Shown here: piece by piece, positions 48,479-59,071 of the stretch
Layout of the letters: the number at the start of each line of letters is the position of its first letter
How positions within the stretch are numbered: the first letter of the stretch is position 1
Assembly (NCBI GenBank): GCA_022836615.1
Contig: MU405222.1
Span: 124,001-188,000, forward strand
Length of the DNA stretch: 64,000 nucleotides
Direction: 5' to 3'
Source: Annulohypoxylon bovei var. microspora
Lineage: Eukaryota; Ascomycota; Sordariomycetes; Xylariales; Hypoxylaceae
Notes under the pieces: model-generated
What the model saw: the letters and a program-made list of their open reading frames with translations, nothing else
The model's database searches: none
What the model was told of the DNA's origin: nothing
Program-made: the position numbers and the translations under genes

Positions 48479-48976
48479 CTATTTTTCCTCCTCTCTCGGG
48501 TCATAGAGGTACTGTGCAGGTGGTCAGCGGCGCGACGTCGTGTGATATACCCAACATTGATAACTTACTAGATCTGACTGCTCTGAGATCTGTCGGTTGG
48601 CTTTGCCTTCTTCGGGAAATCCGTACGGGAGGCGATCCTCCACGGCAGGCTTCTTGGGTTCCTGAGGGCCTTTGCCTTTGCCTCCGCGGCCACGACCACG
48701 ACCACGACCACGACCGCCTCGGCGCGTACCCTTCGGCCGCCCTCTCCCACGGCCCCGTCCTCGCGCTTCCGGTTCGGGCTCCTGGACCACGAGGATCTCC
48801 TTCTCCTCGGCCTGCTGGGCGGGCTTCATCGACTCCTTAGCCGATCCTGCTCCCTTCCCAGCCTCCTCGCTTTCCTTCGTCTTGGCTTCCGCTTCGAGCT
48901 TGGCGAGGGGTTCCACGAACACGTACTCGAATAGGTTGAAGTCGCCGCTCCCGTTCTTTTTGGCGTTGGGCGACAT
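48479..48976 (-). CDS. Small Arg/Gly-rich, AT-hook-like protein, 146 aa
   Basis: Two exons (48976-48569 and 48511-48479), joined by a strong GTAAGT donor and a CACAG acceptor, give 146 aa ending in an acidic tail. The N-terminal half is acidic/Ala-rich (EAEAKTKESEEAGK). The middle is an uninterrupted run of alternating Arg and Gly, with RGRGRP-KG resembling an AT-hook. This suggests a nuclear DNA- or RNA-associated protein, but I recognise no family. Unspliced, the frame would run to 48524 and end in an unrelated tail, so the spliced model is preferred. The coding DNA carries a (CCACGA)n-like repeat that encodes the RG run. Confidence 0.6.
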
Positions 48977-49676
48977 CGTGGCAGGAATTGCGAAGGTAGG
49001 GAGATGGTCGTTGCGCTTCTTCGTCTAGTTCTTGCTGTGTAGCTCTGGCTTCTTCACGGTGGTCGCTATCCCCATCCCAGTTCCCGGGGAAGCGGGATAG
49101 TGAGATAGAATGCCCAACAGCTCGTCCAATCCGACGAGATGTTGCAGTAGACTTAGGTCAAATCTGGCTGTAAGGGTCAGAGGGTGCTTCTTTGGATGAT
49201 GGGTTTAGTGACAAGTTTGTGGGAGAGAGGAAAGTAAGGAAAACACCTGGTTTTGTGATGAATGAAAGATCCTAAAGGTGCCTTACAACTTGATTCTGGT
49301 TCTCCATAGATAAATAAATAGTTTTCTAAAGGGCTTATTCAAAAGAGAACCTCGACTAGCATGATCGGTAGGTCGTGTAGGTAGTCGGACGTGCCCAAAC
49401 ATGGACGGGGTGGCATTTATACCAAAGATTCGAAAAATATACATATTTGAAGCTTCTCTTGGGTATAAAGAGTGTTCACGATTGTTATCCCGGCTAGCAC
49501 TGCATACCTTAGCACTATCTGAACAATGGTGTTGCATTGTTGAGGTGGGCAATTAACATGATGCTATGGAGGGTAAAGTAATAAAGACATCGTTATGGTT
49601 CGAAAACGAAACTGTGAAGATCGCAACTACATCGCTTGGGTGTTGATTGAAGCACTTTTCGCTGTTTTATTTAATG

Positions 49677-49686
49677 TACCTAGGTA
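49677..49686. repeat. TACCTAGGTA palindrome
   Basis: One of six exact intergenic copies in the window; followed at once by a further GGCAGGTAC half-site. Confidence 0.8.
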
Positions 49687-50653
49687 GGCAGGTACATGTT
49701 ACGAAAGAAAGCGTTGAAAAGGTTCGAACATGTAGGTTTGTGCTTCAGTCGTCTGCCTGGATAGCCCTAGGTGCCTTTGTCCTCTAGCAAATCACTAGGT
49801 GCTTTTAATTCATTTTCCATCTTCATTTATGTAACAGATCTCGAAATGGTTCCTCTTCCATTTACATTTTAGTTATGAATTCCTATAAAACAGCTATGGC
49901 GAAACGGGGATTGGCAGAACTACGAATCCCACTGGCGCGGTCCCAAACTCAAGTTCCGAGGTTATATAAGCGGCCCATGACACTCATTACGATAGTTTAC
50001 TTTCTTGCATCGGGCAACAATGTTTCCATAGATCCATTTGAAGGCGTGTTATATATACCTCTATATATGAAATGCTTTGATGCTGATAGGCTTGAGAACT
50101 AGGATTTTCAGGGGCATTCTATTAATATCTCGTAAAATCGCTGCCACGCGGATTCCAATTAAATGGGTATAATAAGAAAAAGACCAATTAAATGGTAGGG
50201 ACCCTAATTAATGAACATTTGTAACAATTACTTTAGTAACTATGTCAATAGTCTTGACGCGAAGTTTATTTGCAAGTTGAGATACATCTCAGACTCTTTT
50301 AGAGACGTCGGATTTGACAGTTTGCTTATCTAATTATGTAATTCTTTTAATTGATAAATGCGGTAATTGAATATATTAAATATTACGTAATCTCAGGATG
50401 CGCCAATGACAAATAAGTTTAGCGGCTAGTGATGTCATGCGCAACCATCACTTTGCCAATAGCTTTCCTGATATAATAAGCATGACTATTTCCTTAAATA
50501 TCTGGGTACATGACAGGACGTATCGGTTCGCCTCTTATGCTAATGCCGACATTTGATCGAAAGAATTGGGTAATCGTTATGTCCGGCCGCATAGACGGGC
50601 AGACTAATTCATCGTCGAGCCACTGCTACATTGTTAGCGTGGAGTTGTAAGGT

Positions 50654-50669
50654 CAGGCAGGCAGGCAGG
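50654..50669 (+). repeat. (CAGG)4 microsatellite
   Basis: Four perfect CAGG units in intergenic DNA about 200 bp upstream of the questin-oxidase-like gene. Confidence 0.85.
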
Positions 50670-50866
50670 CTACGGAGATGGAGATATCGCAAAAAACCGC
50701 CACAGTTCGCATACGATATGTCATCGTCTCTCCTTGTTTCACTTCTCCGCATCTCCACAGCTTAACACCAGTTATTTATAAGCATCGTGACTGGATTCGG
50801 AGGCCGAGACGTGATGAATGCGAGGCTTGGCACAATCTCCAAAGGTGTAAATAAGAGGATAAAGCA

Positions 50867-52709
50867 ATGAGTCAAGTATCTATGAATTTTAGCGTCATTC
50901 CTATGCGTGTTACACGAAGCATCTTGGCATACAACAAGCCCACGGCTACGGTCCATAGAAAGTTAGCAACCATGGCGACTGCGCGCACCATCCAAATCAC
51001 ATCTGAAAATACCGGACTTTGGAATATCAACCAGGATGAGTCTTCAGCGCAGAAGACTACCGAATTGTTACAGCAGGACATCGATGTAGGCTCTGTTCAA
51101 GTATGAGTACCTACCTAAGTAAGCAGAAGTTAACTTGACTTAGAACCATCATGTGTTTTTCAACAATGATGGCTTCCACAACCAGTAAATTCCCATCAGA
51201 GGCCCCATGAGTGTCAAGATCGTTTCCTAATCGATTATTTAGTATAAGTCATCATCTACTATCTCTTTACGGCACAGGTGCCAGGCCTGAACATCTAAAG
51301 AAGGCCTACGATGTGAATGTTTCGTACCAACGGCCAACCATGAAGCTTCACGAGAATGTCGTTGAGGAACTCAAGGACTGGGAGGCGGCTAAAAAACGTC
51401 TTGGTAAAGAACAGTGAGTTAGCTTTGATCGCAGAAGACAGACAGGCTACCTATTGAGATTTATATCCGGCATTCGTGCTCGGATATCTTCAATATTCTC
51501 AACGTAAATACTAACCCCCTTTAAGATATTTCCCTGACTTCCTCGCCTTCTTCCAGAGAGAGATCGACAGGTTAGGTTGGGAGAAAGTGTTGGGTGAATA
51601 CTTGTTCGGAGGCGACGAGAAAAGCGAAGATATGCTTATCCGAATGCTTGCTGGTAGGTTTTGCAGGTAATAGTGGCCAGGGAAGCATTAAGTACTGATG
51701 CTTCAAAAGGGGTTCTTCACCCACTCATCCAACTCATGTATGGCGTGGAATGGAAACAACCCGCGATTGTCGCCATGGGTCTAGCACAAGCAGCTGTTCA
51801 TCGCGACAACTTGAAGAAGTTTCTGATCACTGCTGAGGAAGCCTCCAAGTCAAAACCAGATCCCATGCCCAGCATCGCAAGTCTGCTTGAGGATATCAAG
51901 GCGAATAAGAAGCTTGCTACATCTGCCAAGTTTGAGGATGGCCAAAAGTTCCGCGACGGTGTCTTTGCTAGGGCGTGGGATGAGATCATCGAGGTAGCGA
52001 GCCAAGTAAGAGTCAAGCCCGAGGAGTTGGACGAGAAGACTGCCGAGATGTACCATACCACGATCTACGAGGGCGTCTCCGCCACATTCCATCCCGGCAA
52101 GGAGCCTAAATTCGATTTCTTCCTCATGTGAGTCTGTTTCCAGAGCTAGGTAATATGCAGAGACTCCCGCTTACAAGAAAAGCCACCACATGAACATCTG
52201 CCCCATATTCATAGCTATCAATAGCCAGGATTGGATTCCTTTGAAGAGCAAAGTGAGGCTCCTTGAATGGAAAATACGGATGGACCTGGTTCAGTATGCG
52301 GCGAGAGCCTGTCCCCCACTCTCACTCGACAATATCGCCTCGTACGCCCCGAGGGGTAAGGAAAATGGTACGTACATTGATAGGAAGAAATTACTTTCGG
52401 TGATATGTTAATCCTTCTGCAGAGCTATTATCTCGCATGCACAATCTCGAGGAGGACGGACACGCCATCAAACTATTCCGCGCCGTGGGCTTAGGTAAGA
52501 CTGTGAGCGAGAAGTATGGCGACAAGGACTGGATTAAGATCAAGGGCGACTTATGGACCAAAGTCGAAAACCTCGTAGTCGATTCCGTCGAGTCTAGTGG
52601 GCCACACTGGGTTCGCGGCGCGGGCGATCCGAAGGCGTGGGAGGCTATCCCAGATCAATCAGGCGACGTCAGTGGCGTTTCGGAAAAGCTTGGGCAAATT
52701 CACTTGTAA
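50867..52709 (+). CDS. Questin-oxidase-like (AflY/GedK, DUF4243 family) protein, 480 aa
   Basis: Seven exons: 50867-51085, 51144-51184, 51249-51413, 51526-51653, 51710-52127, 52183-52367 and 52423-52709. Family blocks are NHHVFFNNDGFHNH (the His-rich N-terminal signature), HLLSLYGTGARPEHLKKAYD, LIQLMYGVEWKQPAIVAMGLAQAAVH and FFLIHHMNI. These belong to the family of aflatoxin AflY and geodin GedK, Baeyer-Villiger-type ring-opening oxidases; many members lie outside known clusters and have unknown substrates. The N-terminal 40 residues are Arg-rich and free of acidic residues, like a mitochondrial presequence. Met36 (50972) would skip it. The first donor could alternatively be at 51101, adding four residues. 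Confidence 0.8.
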
Positions 52710-52900
52710 GACTGTAAGAGTAAGTATATGCGATTCGTGTGATGCGAAGGCTTTCATTTTTATTAATATTGTAATGATGATTACGATTCTCAACTCAATT
52801 GCTTTTTCTTTGGGATGTATTTGGTATAAAGGGGGCGGGGGAGGGGATAGGGAGTTGAAATGGAGAGAATTATGGATCTGGAAGTTTTGGCGACGAAGTG

Positions 52901-52922
52901 TAGCTACCTACCTAGGTACCTA
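52901..52922. repeat. Tandem TACCTAGGTA/TAGGTACCTA palindrome cluster
   Basis: CTACCTACCTAGGTACCTA includes TACCTAGGTA at 52909-52918 overlapping TAGGTACCTA at 52913-52922. It lies just 3' of the questin-oxidase-like gene. Confidence 0.8.
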
Positions 52923-53783
52923 TGATACTAGCATGAGAGCGAGCAATGAGGAGATAGAGTACCAACGTACAATTTTTGAAACCTGTATTTCCTTCTAGAA
53001 AGCTAGCAATTGACTTTCTAAGTTGTGAAGCCTCATCTGAAAGTTTTGATCTAAGGAATCAAGTAATTAGATTGAATTTGTCATTAGACTTCCACACTAT
53101 CGAAATGTATCTGCCACAAGAAGTGTCTTTAGGACTAAGTTCTTCTTCGAATCCCTCCATAAAGGAGAGCAATCGACGAAAAAAAATCCAAATTGGTACG
53201 ACCAAAGATTAGTCCATGCCACCCGTCCTGTATACGGTGTGGCCAGGCGCCTGGCCGCCCTCGCTGTCGGGTTCTTGAGCTCCGACAACTATGGAAGTGA
53301 GAGGGACGAGTCGCTCTCGAGATAACGCCAGGGGATTACAATATGAAGGAGGAAAAATTATGACGTGCCCGCGCTAACGCTAAAGCGAAGAAGATAGGGC
53401 TCCGACGTGTAATGGAGGACGAATCCCTCCGGAGAAGAGTCCTCTTGATCGACCCTCTCCCCGTCCTAGAAATAAAAGATGAAGAGAAAAGGAAGAAGAA
53501 AAGACGAATTATCCAACGGAGCGAACGTTCTTAAATACTCTGGTCCAACCTAGACCGCGCTTTACAAATTGGGGTTGAGAAAGAGCTGACATGGCTGTAG
53601 CAGGCGAGGAAGCACGTCGAAACGTCGAACGAAACTTTACGCAGAAATTGATCGGCAGCCACAGGTAGTCTGGGACGATTATGTGTCAAAAACTCTTACC
53701 ATTGTTTATTCTTGAGGGCCCTCGGCAGGTGCTAGGAAATGGCTTTCGACTACGGCAGGCCGGACCTATAACTCGTCAGACGC

Positions 53784-53804
53784 TCTACCGATAAGGTCGG
53801 TAGA
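53784..53804. repeat. Perfect 8-bp inverted repeat (hairpin)
   Basis: TCTACCGA, a 5-base loop, then TCGGTAGA. On the minus strand it abuts a stretch resembling the 5' half of a tRNA, but no full cloverleaf forms. Confidence 0.6.
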
Positions 53805-54459
53805 AAGGGGATAGCGGGACAAGCTTACCTTCGCCTTCCAGAGCCAATAATATCGGTGCCGTCACTAGAGATACGAAAACAACAGATATCTGACTTCCTC
53901 AATAAATTGTGGATCCAATTTCAATATAGGGGAGAGAGCCTTCCGAAACTAGGGGTACGACCCGGGTCAATTGAGACACTGCGATCATAACGGAGTCGTC
54001 AGATATATAGAGCCCCGGGGTCTTCATTCGCCATTACTAGGTATATAGAAGTCACGTCTTCTATATTATCGACCCTCTTAATGCCAAATTCAATGCGTCG
54101 TCGGGTACCAGGGTTCGCGAGTGAAGAAAGTTTGATTTCGCATGCGATGCTCTCGACTAGCACCAAATGGCAAATTACTTCTTTGCGATGCGTGGGTGTA
54201 TATGTTGTTAAAACGGGTGCGAGAAATAATCTAAGCATAAGAGCGTAGATGTGGATTCAAGGGGGTTGGAGGAAGGAGGGGAGAAGGGACCGCAAATCAT
54301 TGCGCCTACGCGGAGTTCGACTCCGAGAACGACACGTGGTATGCTATAGTCGATTACGCCGAAGAATCTAACATCGAGTCGTGTTACGGCGGATGTATGC
54401 GGAACGGGTATGTGTTTGAGTACACCTTCGAAATTTCTGCCGATATTTCTGGGCTAGGA

Positions 54460-54480
54460 TTAGGGTTGGGGTTGGGGTTA
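54460..54480 (+). repeat. Telomere-like interstitial repeat
   Basis: TTAGGG followed by two TTGGGG units and TTA. It matches the fungal telomere unit once and a one-base variant twice. Too short to mark a chromosome end. Confidence 0.5.
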
Positions 54481-54976
54481 CCATGAGCGGCGATGGCATG
54501 TCTTCCAATGACCTTTTTGTTGGTCCATTCGAGCTCTCCCTCGTAGACTTCACGTCGGGCCGCGCAGGATAGCACCCGACTCTTCGGGTCATCCTGGCTG
54601 TGTGGTTTGAATACGCCTTATGATGAGATCACATCTTGTTAGCTATTACTGCATTTCCAACACGGAATCCTGCGCTCTCGAGGCCAGAACTCAATGTCAA
54701 ATTATTGAACATTCTGATATGTGGTTGGCTGCTGCTAGCTTGTTTGTTAGAAAGCCGATTTGTTGGATTATCTCCACCACGTTCTAACAATGTAAGGGCG
54801 ACAAAGGGATGTGCAATACATGACGGTATCACAACCTATGGCTGTAACAGTAGCAAGGCTTAGATTAGTCATGTAGGCGATACGTTCTGTAGGGACTTTC
54901 TTTTTCTTGCATCTTGTTTCGACAGCTTTTGGCGTCTTCCTTAGAATGCCAATTCTCTCCCTGCGCAAGCTTCGCA

Positions 54977-56048
54977 ATGTCATCCACCACAGAGCTGTGG
55001 CATGATGCTCGCAACCCTCCTGCGGACCCAAAAAACTTATCGTTCAAGAATAAGGCTGTGCTGGTGACAGGAGCCTATGGTGCTAGCTTGGGGCATTATG
55101 CAGCCACCAAGTATGCCGCTCTGGGAGCCAAGCCGCTCATTCTTGCCGTCCGGACCCAAGAGAAAGGCGAGCAGGCTAAGACCGCCATTATACGGCAGAC
55201 CAAATGCTCTCCTGATATCTTCATTTAGAGATCCTTGATCTCGCAACCTTTGCGTCCGTCATAGACTTCGTCAAACGCGTAAAAGAACGCGTTCCTCTCT
55301 TGCATGTTATCCAGCATGCAGGTGGCGTTGCTCCCTGGACATACGCCAAGAGCCCGGACAATTATGAAATGGCCCTACAAGTTGACGTCCTCTCGCCTAC
55401 ACTCCTAACTCTTCTTCTATTACCAAAACTTCGCGAGACGGCGGCGGCGACGGTATCGTCACCTGACGGCTACCGCCCCCACATATCCTTTCTCGATAGC
55501 ATTTCAATCTTCGAGGTTCCCGGTAATGTGCTTCCATCCGGCGGACAGACCTTAGTACAGCGATGCGACGACGAGAGCAAGTGGCATGGCATAGAGCAGT
55601 ACTACCCAATCAAGCTAGCCACCTAGTATACGGCGAAAGGCGTAGCCGAGCTATGCAGTGACTCCGACATTATCGTCAACGCGACCTGCCCAGGGCTATG
55701 CAACACGAACATGACTAGGGATCTCCCGCTATCCTATCGGTTTCTTTCTCGGTCGCAGCGCAGAGCAAGGCTCTCGGACTTTGGTCAGCGCCACGGGCTT
55801 GGGGCGCGAAAGCCATGGACAATTCTGGAATAACGACAGGTATCACGCGTGAGTACCCTTCCCCCTTCCCCCCTCCCCCCCTCTTGCTCGAGGGACCATC
55901 TCTTTGGTTACGGTTGACTGATGATATATGGCTATGCTTGCTTAGGATGAGCCCGTTTCTTGAGAGCGAGCGGTCAGATAAATTGTATCATGAGACGTGG
56001 GATGAGATTCTTTCTATTCTACGTAAACTTGATCCCGGACTAATTTAA
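54977..56048 (+). pseudogene. SDR (retinol-dehydrogenase-like) pseudogene
   Basis: The frame opens MSSTTELWHDARNPPADP and shows a Rossmann motif TGAYGASLG, an HAGG motif, a YYPIK (YxxxK) active site, NATCPGLCNTNM and a typical C terminus with an intron at 55849-55946. The reading frame is broken three times: a shift at about 55215 (frame lost at DIF, regained at LEILDL), an in-frame TAG at 55624-55626 after KLAT, and a shift near 55750 (regained at GRSAEQGSR). Coding similarity continues through all breaks, so this is a decayed gene, not a set of introns. The intact relative would be a soluble NAD(P)-dependent alcohol/ketone oxidoreductase, commonly found in secondary-metabolite clusters. Confidence 0.8.
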
Positions 56049-56274
56049 TATCGTTATATTGGAATTACCATGCGCAGCGCTAGGTATTTATGCAGTTTAT
56101 TAAATAGCCTTTATGTGCATTACTGCGGATATGTAGCTAGCCTATTCACCTTTTTGTAAATTAAGTAACAAACCGGTATTCATGTCTGCCTTTATTAAAT
56201 TTACCTAGTGAGTATGGAAAAAGTGGAACTCATAAATGCCCAACTCAATTGATCTTCACTCTTTTCAAGCTCCC

Positions 56275-58059
56275 TCCTTAAACAGGATGGACATAGTCAC
56301 ATCAGGAGCCGTCATAATGTCATTTAGCATATCTGGATTTGGACGGACCTCGCCCTCTTCAGGATACTTGAATGAATATAAGCTTCAACGCGTCTTGTAC
56401 CAGGAAGCGCCCGGGACAGGCGTGCCGACCGCTACCCCAAATCAACGTGTCTGCCGTTGATGCAAAGTGGTACTTGGCTGGATCGATCTCCCGCTTGCGC
56501 AAGTGACGTTTCGCGTCGAAGACATCCGGGTTAGGATGCACGTCCGCATCATTACTGTACTGCTGGGTCGGAAATGAGAGTTGAGTTCCGACGGGCAACT
56601 GAAATCCGTCCTTGAAGGTCCAGGACTTCATAGCCATCCGATTAACCGTCGCCAGAGGCCTCAATGTCGGAATTTTCCCTCATAATGGTAGCGGGGAAAA
56701 CATACTCTGCGTGAACGAGTGAACTCGCATGGTTTCGGTCTCGAAGCTATCCATCACCCGCAATTTTCCTAAGGCTCGCCGGGTCCACACTTTATTCTCT
56801 CCCTGCACACGCAAAATTTCGGCTTTAATTTCTGCCAAAGATTCTGGGCGGTCAATCAAGTCGAATAGGAGCCACAGGGAAATCATCGTCGTCTGATGGG
56901 TGGGCGAGACTGTCAAGACAAGCAGATTCTGAACAAGCTCATCAGGAGACAGCTTATGTCCTCTAGCCTTGTGCTCCACAATCAGTCACTGAATTGCATC
57001 TTGATGCCTCTGCTCGACTCCGCCTTGCCCGGACTCCAACTCGGCGAGACGGCGTTCTAAGACGGGTCGCAAAAGTTCTGCATCTTTGCGCCGAGTTTGG
57101 ATCAGGGCTTTAACATCGGTATCGACATATTTTGCGATCCAGCGCATATAAGCATTATATCCCGTACTCACACTTCTCGTTGCCTTCATAAACACAGGGA
57201 GATATTCGAAGGACAACGACGCCCATGCCTCGTGCAAGTCTGACCCAACTAACATGCGAGCAGTCATGCGCACGAAGATACTCATCAGCGTATGGTAAGG
57301 TCTCAGAGAAGTCCACTCTTAAAACAAACCACCACCATCTATTAGCATTCATGAAGTGACGGTAACAACCAGGTTCGTGTATTTTGAGTCTTACCTTGGC
57401 ACCGAGGCATGTCTTGCCTGAAGGCCGCAAGGCATACCTCTTGAAGAGGCTGTACCAGATCATCTACCATGCAATTAGTTCCGAGATCACCCATATAATA
57501 TCATGGGATTGACTAACTTAGGGCCCGGTTAAGATCAGTCCTCGCGACATGCTGAACTTCTTCGGCTATCGGAGGGCCATAGGTATACCTCAGCAGACCA
57601 AGCTACAATCAGCTCAGGGGTTAGAAGTGACTAGCAACTGAGAATTGTCGATAACAACCAACCTTGGAGAAATACTCCTTAAGACTCAACTTGCTCTGTG
57701 GCGCGACTGCCACCTCGTCGAGATACTTGAGTGGCAACACAACTACGGGACTACTAAAATCTGCAAGATTGGGTATCGAGAATGGGATTCCTTTCTTACT
57801 ATACTTCATGCTAGTTAGTACGAAGCAAGGGGGTTTTTCTTTCTAACACAGCCCCACTTACCTGGGCATATCCCTTTGCCATTAGACTTCCAGTTTCCAC
57901 CATATATCTACGCCGCGATTTATCTCCGTCGATGTCCACGTAAGGTATACCAGGAATTCCGACGCTTCGCGTAGGCCTACATTGAGAATAAACAAGCCAA
58001 GTAATCGCTACAGCGACGACGAATACCAAAATAATAGACATCTTGTTTAGATGTCTCAA
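56275..58059 (-). pseudogene. Cytochrome P450 monooxygenase pseudogene
   Basis: Exons at 58059-57862 (N-terminal membrane anchor), 57803-57663, 57602-57518, 57463-57395 and from 57317 read in phase. The I-helix region ends HQTT, the ExxR motif is ETMR, and the heme loop is WGSGRHACPG with its Cys intact. The frame is interrupted by TGA at 56986-56988, where the family has Trp (TGG to TGA); by a second TGA after PLPL at about 56690; and by a frameshift with loss of several codons just after the heme helix (before KYPEEGEVRP). The C terminus then continues to a natural stop at 56275. This is a recently inactivated class II fungal P450, probably from a biosynthetic cluster. Confidence 0.82.
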
Positions 58060-58700
58060 GCACCAGCGCTGTGAAGATAAGGAGGCAGGATAAGAGAGAC
58101 ACTATCCTTAGAGGTCGGGTTTTTGATAGGAAGCTTGACGTGAGGTCGATATCAAAAATAAGCTGTCTCGTCAAGAAACATTTGCAAGACAGCAGCATCT
58201 TCACCGAGCATACACCCAGATATATAACATACCAAAGTACATGTGTAGATGAGCATCAAAAAGTACATATACCTATACCTAAGTACCTTAAGGAGGTACC
58301 TAAGAAGCCCGACGAGTCCGAGCGTTACACAGCATATAACCTCCCATCGTCACATTTGGAGATCTTAGATGGAGTACTTTACAAAGGGTTCTTTTGCATT
58401 CCCCGATTCGTCGCCAGCTTTTCTTTCCCATTTCTGCCGTCCATAGCCTCAGCGAATCGTGGAATTCTTAAATGCACATTACGCCTCCTTATGTGGGTAC
58501 CTAAGTACTTACCTAATATTACACACGCTAATGAATCCCTACCCCTATTTTCAAATACGGACCAACACTCTTTTTCACACCCAATAACTTTAGATAAGTC
58601 CTTAATGATTTATTTAATACCATATGTGCATCCATTCGGCTCAAATAGGGTCGCTACATATATGATAATAAAACAGGACTTAGGATTATTAGTTATGAGG
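58060..58700. other. Intergenic between P450 pseudogene and reductase fragment
   Basis: A 233-codon plus-strand frame (58071-58772) crosses this stretch. Only its last 20-25 codons resemble a protein family (the linker before a reductase domain). I do not call the rest. Confidence 0.5.
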
Positions 58701-59070
58701 AATAAGTTGGAAGTTACCCTGCCGTCTGACTTACCTAATCAACTTAGTGAGATCATGCCCTTTAAGCCATGAGCTGTTACGCCCCCTGAGATCACTATGC
58801 TTACAGGCGCCACAGGCTTTCTAGGCCAGGAAATCTTGCGAAAATCAGCGATGCAGTCACTACAATATATAAGGTTATTTTACCGTTCCCGCGCTCAAAG
58901 AGCAGATCCATGGATGCTACCTAATTTTCTCGCCATCTTGTAGCACTTAGTCATCAACTGTTGATCTCTCACAACCGCTCATTCTACCATGCTCTTAGAT
59001 TGAACCTATGCTTAGACTCCACTGCTGGGATAAGTACGTCAATGCTGATTTCACTCTTCGCTCTGCCAAT
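58701..59070 (+). pseudogene. Fragment of a thioester-reductase (R) domain of a megasynthase
   Basis: In one frame, separated only by a TGA at 58770-58772, lie the linker-like KLEVTLPSDLP and then PPEITMLTGATGFLGQEIL, the NAD(P)-binding TGxxGFLG start of NAD_binding_4/thioester-reductase domains found at the C terminus of NRPS and PKS-NRPS. The frame ends at 58941-58943. A later piece in another frame, HNRSFYHALRLNL, resembles the next conserved strand-helix of the same domain. No carrier or other domain precedes it. It is a fossil that overlaps up to the 3' end of the F-box-like gene on the other strand. Confidence 0.6.
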
Positions 59071-59071
59071 T

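Larger units (their letters stand above)
48977..50866. other. Divergent intergenic region of about 1.9 kb
   Basis: No supported gene. Contains a TACCTAGGTA palindrome at 49677 and a CAGG tetranucleotide repeat at 50654. It is AT-rich from 50.1 to 50.5 kb. Confidence 0.55.
52923..54976. other. Gene-free stretch of about 2 kb
   Basis: No supported gene. It contains a perfect 8-bp hairpin (TCTACCGA / TCGGTAGA, 5-nt loop) at 53784-53804 and a short telomere-like G-rich run at 54460-54480. A 63-codon minus frame near 54384-54575 is open but unrecognised. Confidence 0.5.

Noticed and set aside
53715..53805. tRNA-like stretch on the minus strand (CGGTAGAGCGTCTGAC)
   Set aside because: It resembles the D-arm and start of an anticodon arm, but the anticodon stem does not pair, the T-arm does not form and no acceptor stem is found.
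58071..58772. 233-codon open frame on the plus strand
   Set aside because: Only the last 20-25 codons resemble a protein (the linker before the R-domain fragment). The rest has intergenic composition.
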